From Reticulascus tulasneorum (Eukaryota > Ascomycota > Sordariomycetes > Glomerellales > Reticulascaceae), in NCBI GenBank assembly GCA_001557505.1, contig LSAX01000012.1, forward strand, positions 868,001 through 932,000: 64,000 nt of DNA. The letters run 5' to 3'. Made by a program: the position numbers and the translations under genes. The notes under the pieces are model-generated. The model was not told the DNA's origin. It did no database searches and saw only the letters and a program-made list of their open reading frames with translations. This document shows, in pieces, positions 47,458 to 58,608 of the stretch (its first letter is position 1; every line of letters starts with the position of its first letter).

Positions 47458-49560
47458 CTAGATTGTCCTCACCTTCTCGCCAACCGCATATGCCATTGCA
47501 CTGAGATGCGAACTCGGTGCCAGAGGCAGAACACTCATATCTACAACCCTTAAAGCACTAGCGTCGTGGACTCTCAAGTCAGGGCCCACTACGCCGCCCT
47601 TGCTCCTGGGCATCATGGCAGACGTGCAGCAAGGATGCATGAATGAGAAAGTCATCGAGTCTTTGACGTATTCCATGAGTGCCTCATCGTTTTGCATCGC
47701 TGCCCCTGGAGAGGCTTCGAACGCGCCATACTCCTGCATCGCTGCAGTGCCGATCATTTGGCGAAGGTACTGTAAATGAGCGAGATACATATCGAAATCG
47801 ACGGGGTTAGATCCCGTGCGGTAGTCGAGCGTTGGTTGCTGCAAGTGATCCGTGAGGTTAAGCCGTACGGTACCGCGACTCACGGGGTGAAGCTGAATGG
47901 CGCGGATTGAGGTTCCAGTCGCGAATGCCGTTTCTAGGCTGGGAGCTCGAGGCTTTTCGAGAAAGTCGGCAAGGACTGACAGCTGATGCTTGTAGCCGGC
48001 AGCCATCGTGCAGTCCGACCCAGGCGGTAGGTACGACGCCGCGGATCCGTCGGATACCATGCTGCGGATCTTGTCGATAATTGCTGAGTAGTCAGCGGTC
48101 ACGTTGGAAAGTGGGATGAAGAGCGCGCTATTGGACATGGCGAGAGTGTAGGGACCACGCGCAATGGTCTCATCAAAACCGGCAGCTGCATCGGCCGCAA
48201 AGGTTGCGTTGAGCATGTCTGATGGTAGGGGTGACAGGTTCAAAGGTGTAGTATCTGATTTGTTTCTCGTCAGTTAGTTGGATCTAGCAGTCCCTCTCAG
48301 TGTCAGTACTGGCAATGAATACTAACAGTTCCATGCGAGGCTGGCTCCGGAGTGGTCCTGAAAGTTCGACCCAACCCCAGGAAGATTGAGGACCACAGGA
48401 ATGCCAGCGGTGTTAAGGAACGACGCCGGCCCAATCCCACTCCTCTGAAGAATCGTGGGCGTGTGGAATGTACCGGCCGAGATGATGACTTCAGCCGTAG
48501 CAGTCACGTTGAACAAAGGGCGGGTTTCCCGCAGCGACCGAACTTCAACCACAGGCGGCCCGGACGAAACATCACCGTTTGGGTATACAACTCTGGTGAC
48601 CTGATGATTGACGAGCAGGTCATAATTGGATCTCGTGGTGTTGACGACGGCGTAATGACCGATCCCGGCATGAGATCGTCTTGCCGTCACCGGGTGCTCC
48701 GAGATGGGGATCCAGCAAAGGCCATCCTTGTCACCTCCAGCGCATTCGTTGGCCACACGGATGCCCATATCCTTCCATGCATTTCTCACAATAGGGTGAT
48801 CGGCCCATAGAAATGGTGGAAAGCTAGAGTAGATAGGAGTGGATCCGCCATAGACGGACATATCCCAGGTGTAACCGTGCTGCTCAACAACAGCCGCTGG
48901 CGGCTGGGTAAAAGTGACACTCTGTTGAGAGGCTGTCAGTTTACAAAAACCTACTGCTTCTGGGTTCCGAGCTCAGGGTTCTCGAACCTTGCGAAAGTAG
49001 GGATATATCCCCTCCCAATCCCACCTGTGTTCGCTCCCGTCGAACTCTGGACTGCCGGCTTGGCTCCACGCCTCAAAATCGAAGCGCGAAGGGCGATCAA
49101 AGAACATGCCGTTAACGGCGCTACTCCCGCCGACCACCCTGCCAGCGAGAACAAGGGCCGTTTTGTTCTTCACGGCCGGGTTGGGCAGTGAATTGAAGAT
49201 CCACGAGAGGTTGGCGGCGGTGCTAGCCCCGCCCCAGATGATCAAGGGTGGGTCGAAGACTCCGGGAGCATACTGAATTTCACCATATTCAATGACAAGA
49301 ACCGTTCCTGTAGCAATATAAGTCATGTAGGTAGTAAACAGTCCCCGAAGGGTTACAGAATACCCTAATAGGGTGTCAAGCTTACTATTAGAAAAGGCTT
49401 CGCTGAGTCGATCTGCTACAGTCAGACCGCTTGTTCCGCCCCCAGCGATTATAAAATCATAGCTCTCTCGAAGCTCGGAGATCTGGCGCTTGACCGTGAC
49501 AGAAGGCAGCGCACTTGCGACCGCAGCGAGCGATATGGTCAGGACACGTAGAGACACCAT
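47458..49560 (-). CDS. Secreted GMC-type FAD oxidoreductase
   Basis: Four exons (49560-49386, 49307-48988, 48921-48327, 48254-47458) encode 628 aa. The signal peptide ends near ALPSV, with a Lys-Arg (KR) just after. The ADP-binding motif is YDFIIAGGGTSGLTVADRL at about 34-52. GRVVGGSSAVNGMFFDRP matches GMC signature 1, and AGTFHTPTILQRSGIGP matches signature 2. The C-terminal block SVLPLAPSSHLSAMAYAVGEK carries the active-site His. The family oxidises alcohols or sugars (aryl-alcohol oxidase, glucose dehydrogenase and relatives), reducing O2 or quinones; the substrate cannot be told here. The first intron removes 78 bp that otherwise read as coding. The second donor is a weak GTTCGA. Confidence 0.9.
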
Positions 49561-50077
49561 CTTCGTAAGATGTCGTTGACTAGAAATGTGGTGGACGGAA
49601 ACCCGCTTGAACTTGCTCAACCAGCTGGCTCGCTCGCTGCTTATATCCTTCATCCGTGCGCATCTCCTCTCATGCATTTAGCAATATTCCTTTCCGCCTT
49701 CCCCGCTCTCTGCGCTGGATAAGATTGGCTGCCCAAGGCCAGTGGCGCCTGGCTATCCCGGCACCGAATACAGATGCCCTGCATTCCGGCATAAGCTCAT
49801 TGGATACAAACAAACTTGCAGAGTACCTTCGATGCCTCCATTTGGATTGTGAGATTCCATGGAGCGTTACGTTGCAAGTCGGCCAGACGTCAAGAGTGCC
49901 CGAGATAGCGAGAGTGGGGGCCGTCCGCTCAGCCGAGACGCCACGGCTTTTTGCACAATAAACAATAAGCACGTCCCTGTGATACTGCTTATTGGGGTCA
50001 TCGCGGATTCTTATATATAGTATTCGACTTGGCACAATCTTCAGCCCAGCCTCTTCTGGATTACGAAGGCACAGTTA
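49561..50077. other. Intergenic stretch with left copy of a direct repeat
   Basis: Promoter side of the GMC gene and the 3' side of the kinase-ankyrin gene. Repeat copy A occupies 49812-49990. Confidence 0.6.
49812..49990 (+). repeat. 179-bp direct repeat, copy A
   Basis: Same orientation and about 91% identical by hand to 56940-57118: about 16 differences, 11 of them transitions. Copies A and B bracket the kinase-ankyrin and HeLo-pseudokinase genes. No open frame or terminal repeat is obvious; it could be the shared end of an old mobile or duplicated segment. Confidence 0.85.
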
Positions 50078-53000
50078 TTAGGGCTGTCCGAAAAGCTGCT
50101 TCGCAATGACACCATGCTGCCACTTGCGCACACTCCCGTTTTCCACTGGATCTGTCTCCCTCTCTTCAAAGAAGGGCAGGCTCCGCAAGTACGCGATGAC
50201 ATTGTCCATCTCCTCGGTGCTGACATCACGGTGGCGGCAGCTCTGCGCCTGCTGGCGTGGCGTTAGGTTACGGAGAACCTTTGCGTACGAGAGAAGGTCC
50301 ATGCCGTGCAGCGTATTGACCTTCTCCGCGAGTCCCTGCAGGAATCGCTTCCCGATTCCCTGATACTTCGGCTGGGGAACTAAAATCATCAGTTCGGTAA
50401 CCGAGGCGCCGAAACTAACAAGGGCCTTGACGACGGGGAGCAGTCCGTGGTGTACAGCGCACTCCAGCGGCGTACGATCATTCCCATCACGGATGCTAAG
50501 CAGGTCGTGCTTCATAATCCACCGTCGTGTAGCCTGGAGAAATTGGAGCGGCTCGTTCGGAAGAAAGGTTTCAGATCGAGATGCGGCCAGGTCATGGAGG
50601 AACGTCCACGTGCGTCCCTGGGGGTCTCCGCGAGAAAATGGCGTGGCACCGCTTTCGAGTAGCAGGACTGCTGAGTCAAGGTGGCCATGCGAAACAGCCA
50701 TTGACAGGGCTGTCAGCTGGCTTGACGGATTTCGATGACGATTGCGAGCGTCAATTTCGGCGCCTGCGTCTAACAGGTGCTTGAGGCACGCCATAGACTT
50801 CGTCGCGAACTGCAAGGGAATCCATTGGCCTTCGGGGCGATCGCGGCCGTTGAGCAAGTCAGCGTTGAAGAGATGACCATATTCACTGAGCAAAACGCGA
50901 AGAGCATTGACCCGGAATGCGTGGATAGCAGCTATTAAGATGGAGCCATGCAGAGGCAGATGGATCGAAGCGCCGCGGTCGAGCAGCAGCCGCATCCCGT
51001 CGAGGTTGCCCGCCGACACCGCTAGACCTAGTGGTGTCAATTTGGTCGGCCCAGAGACCACCTCCATGTTGGCTCCATGTTCAAGGAGCAGGGAGAGTGC
51101 CTCTGTGCCCAGCGGAGAATACGCCGTACAGCAAAGTGGTGTCTCCCCTTCTTTGTCCTTCGCATCTATGTCAGCGCCGGCCTCTAAGAGGACCGCGAGA
51201 CTAAGATATGAGTTGTTGAGGGCATGGCAGTGCATTGCGGTTCTGCCATGATCGTCAACTGTTTGTGTTGCAGCACCATGATTGAGAAGGATGCTCGTGG
51301 TCTTTGCATTGTCTTCTTGGCTCCAAGTCGGTCGCGGAGCGTACATCAATGGTGTTATTGCTCGCTGGTCTGCGATATCGGGACCAGCACCGGCATCCAA
51401 CAGCGCTTCTAGGACGTAGCGCTGGCACGGATTCATGGCGACCGCCTCAGAGACTGGAACAGATCCCACCTCAAAATATCGGTCCAGCAAGCAGCCATGT
51501 TTCAGGCACACGTCGATGGTGTTGCGACACGCGATTTCATAGCCGGCCCCATGGAGGACCCAACGGTGGGGCATACCTTTTCCGCTCTGGATTCGTCCAG
51601 GTAGGTGGCAGAGCACGGACTTTACTTCCTCGCGCTCACCTAGGCCATTAGATGTTATATGCTCTAGCATGAGGTCTGCAATCTGATAGAGATGGAGGGA
51701 AACAGCAAGGTCCAAGGGGCAGTATCCGATGCCGCCATCGTGTTGCGTCCGCAGCAATGGATCAGCTCCAAGTCGTAGCAGTGTTTGAACTGCAGTCTCA
51801 TTCCCAAACCATGTGTTCGTCATCAGAGGAGGGCCTGAGAAATCCACAAACATGGTGTTGAACCATGTTTCCCCAATCAGCGACGTCTCTGTCTTATTAA
51901 GATCTGCACCGTTGGCCACGAGCAAGTTCGCTATTTCTGGAATGTCCTTATCCTCGAACTTGTAGAGATTATGCAGGTAGTTCGCCCTACGCATATCTGT
52001 CCCCACGGCTGCTCCGTTTGCAAGTAGGTGTTTGACAAGATCTAAGCGTCCATGAGAGACTGCAGAAAATAAGATGTTTCCAGTGTCTGTATCCCTTGGC
52101 ATACCTGCCTCCACGTAGGTCGAGTGCTGGTACTGGTACATGTGCCTTTCAGAGGTTTCGAATTTCAAAATGCTATTGTTGCGTTGAATGGCACCATCAA
52201 GCAGATCCAACCAGCCCCGAGTTGCCAGATATTGAAGCCAGGGAGTCCTATAGGAGTAGAACGACGTCCAGACAAGGACGTGAAGTTTCTCGGCGTCTTC
52301 AAGAATGATGGCTCCCGAATCTACTGCCGCCATTATGCCTGCATGATTGCCCGGCAATATCCAGACCCTGCGTTCTGTGGCATTTTCTACCACGAAGCCG
52401 CAGCTTGTAGCCTCAGCTTCTGCAATCTTCATCCAATGTCTGATGCGGCCCGAGAAATTATCCTGTCCCGTTCGCGTGAGGTAAGTTTCCAGAGCGTCGA
52501 AGGTCCTAGTCCCAATGTTTTCATCTAATGATTTGTGCGTGATCAGACGAGGTTCGATATCATCTGCATCGTCGATGCTACTCAAATCTACCGGGCGGCC
52601 CGAAACAGCCACATAGACACGACTGCGGACGGCCTGGCAAAATTTGTCCCCTTCTTGGGCAGCTTGTTCGAGATAGCAAAGAGACTCTTCAAAGTTCACC
52701 GAAACCCCCTGACCGTGAGCATAGCAGTCTCCGAACAAGCTGAGAGCGCGGGATTTGCTAATCCTGTCGAGGGTTCCTAGTGATTCCTTTAGTTCGTTAA
52801 ACGCTCCTCTCTGAGCGTTGAACCGAACTGGCCGAGGTGCGGGCCCCTGCGAGATTGAGGTTAAACATGATCCTACACCGCTTTCACGTCACCAGAATCC
52901 TCTCACCATAGTCAGTAGAGACTTTGTGTTAAAATGACTGGTATCATCATCCCGATTGTCATCTTCCGACCCCTGCCCTTTCCACCTATATTCGAGTCAA

Positions 53001-54165
53001 CTCCACATCACGAGATAGCGTCCTATAGGCAGATTGGTGGGCTCTAGAGAACATACGATTGAAGTATTTTGATAACTGTAGCTGTGTCATATCTGTCTGA
53101 AGGAACAACACACAAGCAACGCGTAACCAAGTCATGGTACAGTGCTTTTAGTTGGATGATGACCACATCCCTTAGTTCGTGCTTGGCGACGCTGTCGTCA
53201 TCTCCTGCTATCAGAGTGGTATCTAGGGTGAGAATTTTGGAATTTGTGGTGTTTAGTTGATCCAAGAAAATGTCAAAGGCGTTGATTAGTCTTACGGCAC
53301 GAATGAGATCTTTAGTCGGGTCTTCTTCGTCGGGATCGGGATCGAGCCCTTCATCATACTGATGGCCGCGTTTCAGTATCTCCCACACACATAAGCCATA
53401 TGCGTACATATCGCACCGCCTGTGGTCCTCCGGATTCAAAATCGCTCGATTGTCTTTGAGTTCTGGTGCTTTGTATTTGGTAGTGCCAAGATACTCCTGC
53501 GTGTCTCCGGGCTCAAACACCGATAAGGCGGCACCGAAGTCGGATATCTTGACGGTAAGTTTCCCCTTATCGTCTTCGAATACAAGGAGGTTCGCTAATT
53601 TCAAGTCGCCGTGTATCAAGCCGCATTGATGAACCATGCCAAGACCTCGGACAATATCAAGGCACATTTTTATGAATATGTCCCCTGATAGATCAGTTGG
53701 CGAAGTCTTGAGAAAGTTGGACAGTGTCCCGTGTCTGGCAAACTCCACGACTAGCCTTGGAGTTGGCATGCCGTTTTTTCCAAGTGCCCAATCCATTCCG
53801 AGCACCGTAAGAATGTTCGGGTGGTTCTTCAATGGCTTGAAATGCAGGATCTGTATCTCCCTCAAAAGGCTGTCGAGTCTATGATTGTTAGTGCCTGAGA
53901 ACGACGACGGAGAGAGCCTGGCAGTCTTGACGGCGACAAGAACGGGCTTAAGAGGGTCCGAGAGATCGCGGTACTGGCCGACAGCAAAACTAGCTCCATC
54001 TCCGAGATACTTTTCGTACGCAAGATGAGATAGCTCTTTAAGTGCGCCTGTGGCTTGAATGGCATTCCAAGAAATGAACTTGGTCTGTTTTCCGCCGTAG
54101 ATAGGATAGAGGCTTTGTCGCACTGCCGAAGACACTGCAAGTTCACTCGCGGACTCGATGGTCAT
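50078..54165 (-). CDS. Protein kinase - Sel1-like - ankyrin repeat protein
   Basis: I join two large frames into one gene of three exons (54165-53057, 52985-52907, 52846-50078), 1318 aa. The kinase frame ends at a GTATGT donor, and a 79-nt middle exon (WKGQGSEDDNRDDD and on) links it in phase to GPAPRPVRF. The kinase domain spans about 50-370: glycine loop LGDGASFAVG, VAVK lysine, HGDLKLANLL (HGD in place of HRD), DFG, and APE. It therefore looks active. LFGDCYAHGQGV near 430 is a Sel1-like repeat. From about 600 to 1200 there are many ankyrin repeats (GHLDSAVLLLESGA, ALSLLLEHGANME). This kinase-Sel1-ankyrin layout occurs in ascomycetes, often expanded and accessory. It shares a 538-bp promoter region with the HeLo-like pseudokinase, suggesting a common pathway. 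The start is the first in-frame ATG after an upstream stop. Confidence 0.82.
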
Positions 54166-54703
54166 TTTGCCACTCTCGATATTATTCCACAATCAAATGG
54201 AATTAATGGGAGCTTCGCTAGCAGCTTTCGCATGGAAAGAAAACGGGATTGCGATCAGATATCTTACAATGTCTGCTTCTCTATCTTGTGGCAATACAAC
54301 ATAGGACAGCATGCCATTTCGTTACGTGGCAGCGAGATGGAGGTCAGCTCGACATGCTTCATCGTCAGCTGAAAATCACGCCTCTGAAATAACATAGAGC
54401 GCAACTCCCCGTCATATTGATATCCAGCTTGGTTCGGCCACTCTCATTTGCTAGAACCCCGCCACCCAAAGGTGGCTTGCAGTCAGGTTGTTCGCAAGGC
54501 AGTATGGTCGCAAGGCTGCCAGGTGACTTGCCAGGTATCCCCGCGCCATTGTCGCAACGTCCGGCTTCTGAAATCAATCAAGATCCCCACCGTCAGATTG
54601 ACCACAACAATCTTGGAAATTTTCATCGTTCCATATCTTCAGCAATCTCATATTGAGGGCTTGTCTATACTTTCCCACTGCTGATAATTTGGATTTGCGG
54701 AAG
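54166..54703. other. Divergent promoter of the kinase-ankyrin and pseudokinase genes
   Basis: This separates two head-to-head genes, so co-regulation is plausible. Frames here are short. I see no clear TATA or repeated motif. Confidence 0.5.
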
Positions 54704-56395
54704 ATGGAAGTCGCCGGGACATCCATCGCCATCGTTAATCTGCTAAGCCAGGTCATTGTCCTTGGCCGAGCCCTGGTCGAGGACATTCGCAACCAGGAAT
54801 TCGATGCCGCCACACTGGCAACCCGCATGTCTGTAGCTTTGGATAGGGTTGAGGCGCTGCAGAACCTCTTCTTCAATAGTCCTGTTGCTCCGAATGGCAG
54901 GCCAGTATTCGAACACCTGAGGCGCCGGAACCAAATAAACGTAACGACAATGTTCGAACAATATCACTACCTCATTCATGTGCGATACCGAGCGTTTAGA
55001 GAAGCCTATCAGATTGCCGCTCCGATGGAGAAGAATATTGCAACCTCAGAGAAGCAGAACAAGTGGCAATTGCCATGGCTCTTTGGAGGAAAGAAGAGAT
55101 TCCAGACTCTCGTTGAGAGTTGCGAGAAGCTTAATGAGCAGTTATATGAAATTCTCGAGTTGTATATACTCGAAAAGTCATTTCTCGAGAGAAACCAGAG
55201 TCCTCCATCCCCACCATCGCTAGATCAGCTCAGGCGAGACTCAAATGCCCAGTATCTCCAGTTGGATACTCAGGTAGAGATGATACGAATTTCTTCCGGG
55301 GAAGACACCAACATCGAGACGGCACAAGGAAACATGGTAAACCTGGAAGTTCAGCAACATGTAACATTTGTCGGAGCCACGTCGTCCTCTTCTCGCCGCG
55401 TTGCGACGTATCTCGGCCGCACAGTTCTCGTCGAGTTCAAGAAGTTCTTTCCGCGGGGTCAAGACTATCACGAAGGGACAATGCCCCAACCATCAGACGT
55501 GGCGATGAAGAGGATTAATCAACTCGCAGTTCTTCTCAACAGGCCTCAAGAGAATAGGTCAAGGCTACTTCACTGTGCAGGCTTCTATTGCAGTTCTGAG
55601 CACTTGGCTTATGCCTTCATTTTCGACCTGCCCCCAGGTCGGACAATGAAACCCATGACGCTCCTAGAGGTTATTATCAGAGACTGGGACAAGTCAAAGC
55701 ATAATAAGAGCGAGCCGAATGTGCCTTTGGAAATCAGGCTCAACCTAGCCTTGACATTGGCAGTATCGGTCTTCCAATTCCACACTCGGGACTGGGTCCA
55801 CAAGTCTTTGCGAAGCGATAACGTTCTCATATTTCCCGAGAATGAGACTAAAGATATTCACAAGAGTCTTGAGGAGCCGTGGGTTGCCGGTTTCGAGTAT
55901 GCCCGCGAAGAAACAGACGTGTCGGACACGCCACTCGACGCAACTTTCAACGTAGAGAAGGACATATACAAACACCCACAGAGATTGGGAGTCCCGACTA
56001 CAAGATTCGGCAAGTTACACGACATCTACTCGCTCGGCGTCATCCTGCTCGAGATTGGCCTCTGGCAGCCTGTTGCAACTCTCGAATCCTCCGGGTTTCG
56101 AAAGCTTGAACGAGATGAAAGGACGCAGATTCAATCTTTCTTACTCAAGAAAGCCGCGCAGAAACTGCCTTTCAAGGTGGGAACTGCTTATGCGCAAATT
56201 GTCGAGAAGTGCCTTTCCGGGAACTTTGAAACGGAGACGGCAGAAGGGGCCATTAGAGAAGAATTGTATAGGGATCAAGTATATACAACCTATTCCTGGC
56301 CCTCTTGCACTATTGACATACTGGCTAATGCTTCATACCTAGATAATTGGAGTGCTAAGACATCTGACGGCATCTGCAAAGACTCAGCCTCCTGA
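54704..56395 (+). CDS. HeLo-like N-terminal domain fused to a pseudokinase
   Basis: One exon, 563 aa. Residues 1-200 are helical and start MEVAGTSIAIVNLLSQVIVLG, resembling the HeLo/HeLo-like N-terminal domains of fungal cell-death proteins (HET-S, SesA types). The remaining part, from about 230, has a kinase outline but lacks catalytic residues. The HRD motif reads HKS (WVHKSLRSDNVLIF), the DFG position reads AGF (WVAGFEYAREE), and DIYSLGVILLEIGLW matches the helix after the activation segment. It is therefore a pseudokinase. A helical bundle followed by a pseudokinase is the layout of MLKL-like necroptosis executors, and fungal HeLo domains are known to act at membranes. Function in cell death or self/non-self response is inferred. 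The start is the ATG at 54704, directly before the conserved N-terminus. Confidence 0.82.
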   Translation: MEVAGTSIAIVNLLSQVIVLGRALVEDIRNQEFDAATLATRMSVALDRVEALQNLFFNSPVAPNGRPVFEHLRRRNQINVTTMFEQYHYLIHVRYRAFREAYQIAAPMEKNIATSEKQNKWQLPWLFGGKKRFQTLVESCEKLNEQLYEILELYILEKSFLERNQSPPSPPSLDQLRRDSNAQYLQLDTQVEMIRISSGEDTNIETAQGNMVNLEVQQHVTFVGATSSSSRRVATYLGRTVLVEFKKFFPRGQDYHEGTMPQPSDVAMKRINQLAVLLNRPQENRSRLLHCAGFYCSSEHLAYAFIFDLPPGRTMKPMTLLEVIIRDWDKSKHNKSEPNVPLEIRLNLALTLAVSVFQFHTRDWVHKSLRSDNVLIFPENETKDIHKSLEEPWVAGFEYAREETDVSDTPLDATFNVEKDIYKHPQRLGVPTTRFGKLHDIYSLGVILLEIGLWQPVATLESSGFRKLERDERTQIQSFLLKKAAQKLPFKVGTAYAQIVEKCLSGNFETETAEGAIREELYRDQVYTTYSWPSCTIDILANASYLDNWSAKTSDGICKDSAS

Positions 56396-56699
56396 CTTTC
56401 CGTAAATCAGGCGCGGGAGCCAAATTGGTAGTGTTAAAGAACGATGATGGGCATCTATATTCCGGCGCCAGAGCCATCGGGTCTTTAAACGTCAGTATCA
56501 TCAAATTAAGAAGATAGAGTTATCAACCTAGGCTATGACGAAGCCAAGACACTTTCCTTTCATGACCTCCCAAAACATCACCAGATCACACTTCTAGTGG
56601 CTAAAAGAATAAATGTACTCGAATCGGGCGCACTTAGATTGATGTTGAGTCTACCACATATGAAATTACAGGCCTTCTCTGTATATCGCTATCCACTCT

Positions 56700-56940
56700 T
56701 TCCAGACAGTTAGCAGTTTATCGGCTGTCTTAGGCTAACGTACTATAATAATATAACGATGAATGCCTCGGCCGCCTTAATCTTCTAGGTTAACGATAAT
56801 ATTATACACTCTATATTCTTAAAATCTATACTTCTAATATAGTAGAGATCTGAGAAGGCTTATAACTAGAATTATAGATAATATAAACTAACCTATCTCT
56901 CTATGAGGGGAGTTAATTTGTTGAAAATTATATATTTAAA
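56700..56940. other. AT-rich, RIP-like block
   Basis: Base composition shifts sharply from the surroundings, with runs such as TATAATAATATAACG and many TA steps and almost no coding potential. This is the pattern left by repeat-induced point mutation on an old repeat. It directly abuts repeat copy B. Confidence 0.5.
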
Positions 56941-57118
56941 AACTTACAGAGTACATTTGATACCTCCACTTAGATTGTGAGATTCCATGGAGCGTTACGT
57001 TGCAAGCCGGCCAGACGTCAAGCGTGCCCGAGATAGCAAGCGTGGGGGCCGTCCGCTCAGCCGAGGCGCCACGGCTGTTTGCATAATAAACAATAAACAC
57101 GTCCCTGTGGTACTCCTT
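56940..57118 (+). repeat. 179-bp direct repeat, copy B
   Basis: Partner of 49812-49990. Several differences are TG to TA or CA to TA in this copy (GCAG to ACAG, ATGCC to ATACC, CACAAT to CATAAT), consistent with RIP. Confidence 0.85.
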
Positions 57119-58608
57119 CCTCGCAAATTGTAATACCTATGGGGTGCATCGTAGCACTCGTTCACCGTGTCAGAAAGACTGGCAGTCGAATGGTATGGGG
57201 AATTTATGTCGAACAAACGAAAGCTTTGGGATCCTGCCATGTTCCATTTCGGAAAATACCCTCTTCTAACTAGCTACTACACCAAGCCGCTCACAGTTAG
57301 ACATGCATGATGCCGGGTCGGCCCGCCGCGTGCGAAGGTGGGTACCCCAAAACCCAGTCCCATTCGAGATCATGGCCAAACGCTATGGATGTCCTTTTCA
57401 GAGGGTCAGGGAATGGGTTCCTGTGGACTATTAAACCTGGTTCAGAGCGCATTTCGCGGATGAATTAAAGGTTAGGCCCAAACGCTTCTACAGACAGCGA
57501 ACAGATAATAAGAGGTAGCAATTCTTAAAGGGATCGAAATTGTCACTTCCAGCCCTCACATTTGGCTAGCTGTTCGTTATTGGGCCGCAAGCTCATCCAT
57601 TTTCACCTGTTGGTCTTCTTGTGGCTACTAATTACACGATGACTCAAGTGATGAGGCTTCTACGGCCTCACTTCTATAGCAACAGTCAAATTGTCCGTTT
57701 TAGCAGTAGCTACAAAGACACAAAACGTTACGCCATATGTGGCTCTGCTCGAGTATGCTCAGTTTATCTTAATAACAGAGAACAATTGTCGACGCAGGAG
57801 CAAGAACGCACCAACTTCGTATAAAATAGAGCACATTTGGTTTCGAAGAGACGGCCTTCATCTACCGGGGTAGCTCCGTAACAGTGGTGCAGAGTACGCA
57901 CAGAGCAAGTTGACATTCATTGAGGATGGGGGGCCTGGTTTAATTCCCAGCAAGAACCCTAGTTTGAAAAGCATTTAAGTACACGAGTTGCATATTAATC
58001 TGTGTACGTCATATACATGAGACACGAACCTCGTTCTTGGGGGTTGAGTAGACAGGGACTACTTTGAAATCTGGTTGCAGCCGATGTTGAACGAGTATTT
58101 CAAAGGACAAGAGAGACACCATATTGTCAATGTCGAAGGAGAAAGCTAGGAAGTCAACGCTCCCTGAAAATACTACAACGCAAGAAAGAGATCCCATATG
58201 AATTTGGGATCTGCAGAGAACCTGGAAGGAGTGATTACGGCCGAGGAAATAAGAAGTACTTTATATCAAAAGGGGCAATGTTCTTATTATCCGTTGAGAT
58301 CTTGGTATAGATAACGTTTTCTGCTTTGTTATTGGAGTTTACTTTTAAATTATCGGTCTGTTTCTGTGGTACGGCCACTCGAGGCTAATTAGCTGGAGAT
58401 ATGAAGTGTTTTCGACATCAATGTAAGATAGGTACTAGAATGAATTAGAAGCCGCTGTTTTGATATTGCTCTATGCTAGTGTCTGTAGGTATCCATATTG
58501 CTCCATGTTTTCCGTTGTGGCTGAAATGCCCTGCCTCCAAATCCGACGCTGCGATCTTTCGTATCAATCGTGAAAACCCATACCTCCGATTCCCGAGACA
58601 GAACCTTA

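Larger units (their letters stand above)
56396..58608. other. Intergenic stretch with AT-rich block and right copy of a direct repeat
   Basis: 56700-56940 is AT-rich and TpA-rich, as expected of RIP-mutated DNA. Repeat copy B follows at 56940-57118. The frames further right (57621-57873, 58009-58197) are short and motif-free. The AT-rich block may be the core of a dead element. Confidence 0.5.

Noticed and set aside
53041..54192. Kinase as a separate 382-aa gene
   Set aside because: Its apparent stop lies just inside a GTATGT donor, and a phase-consistent exon joins it to the Sel1/ankyrin part. Its apparent first residue is also a TTG, not an ATG.
56995..57240. Protein frame within direct repeat copy B
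   Set aside because: The frame is not kept in copy A, so it is not coding.
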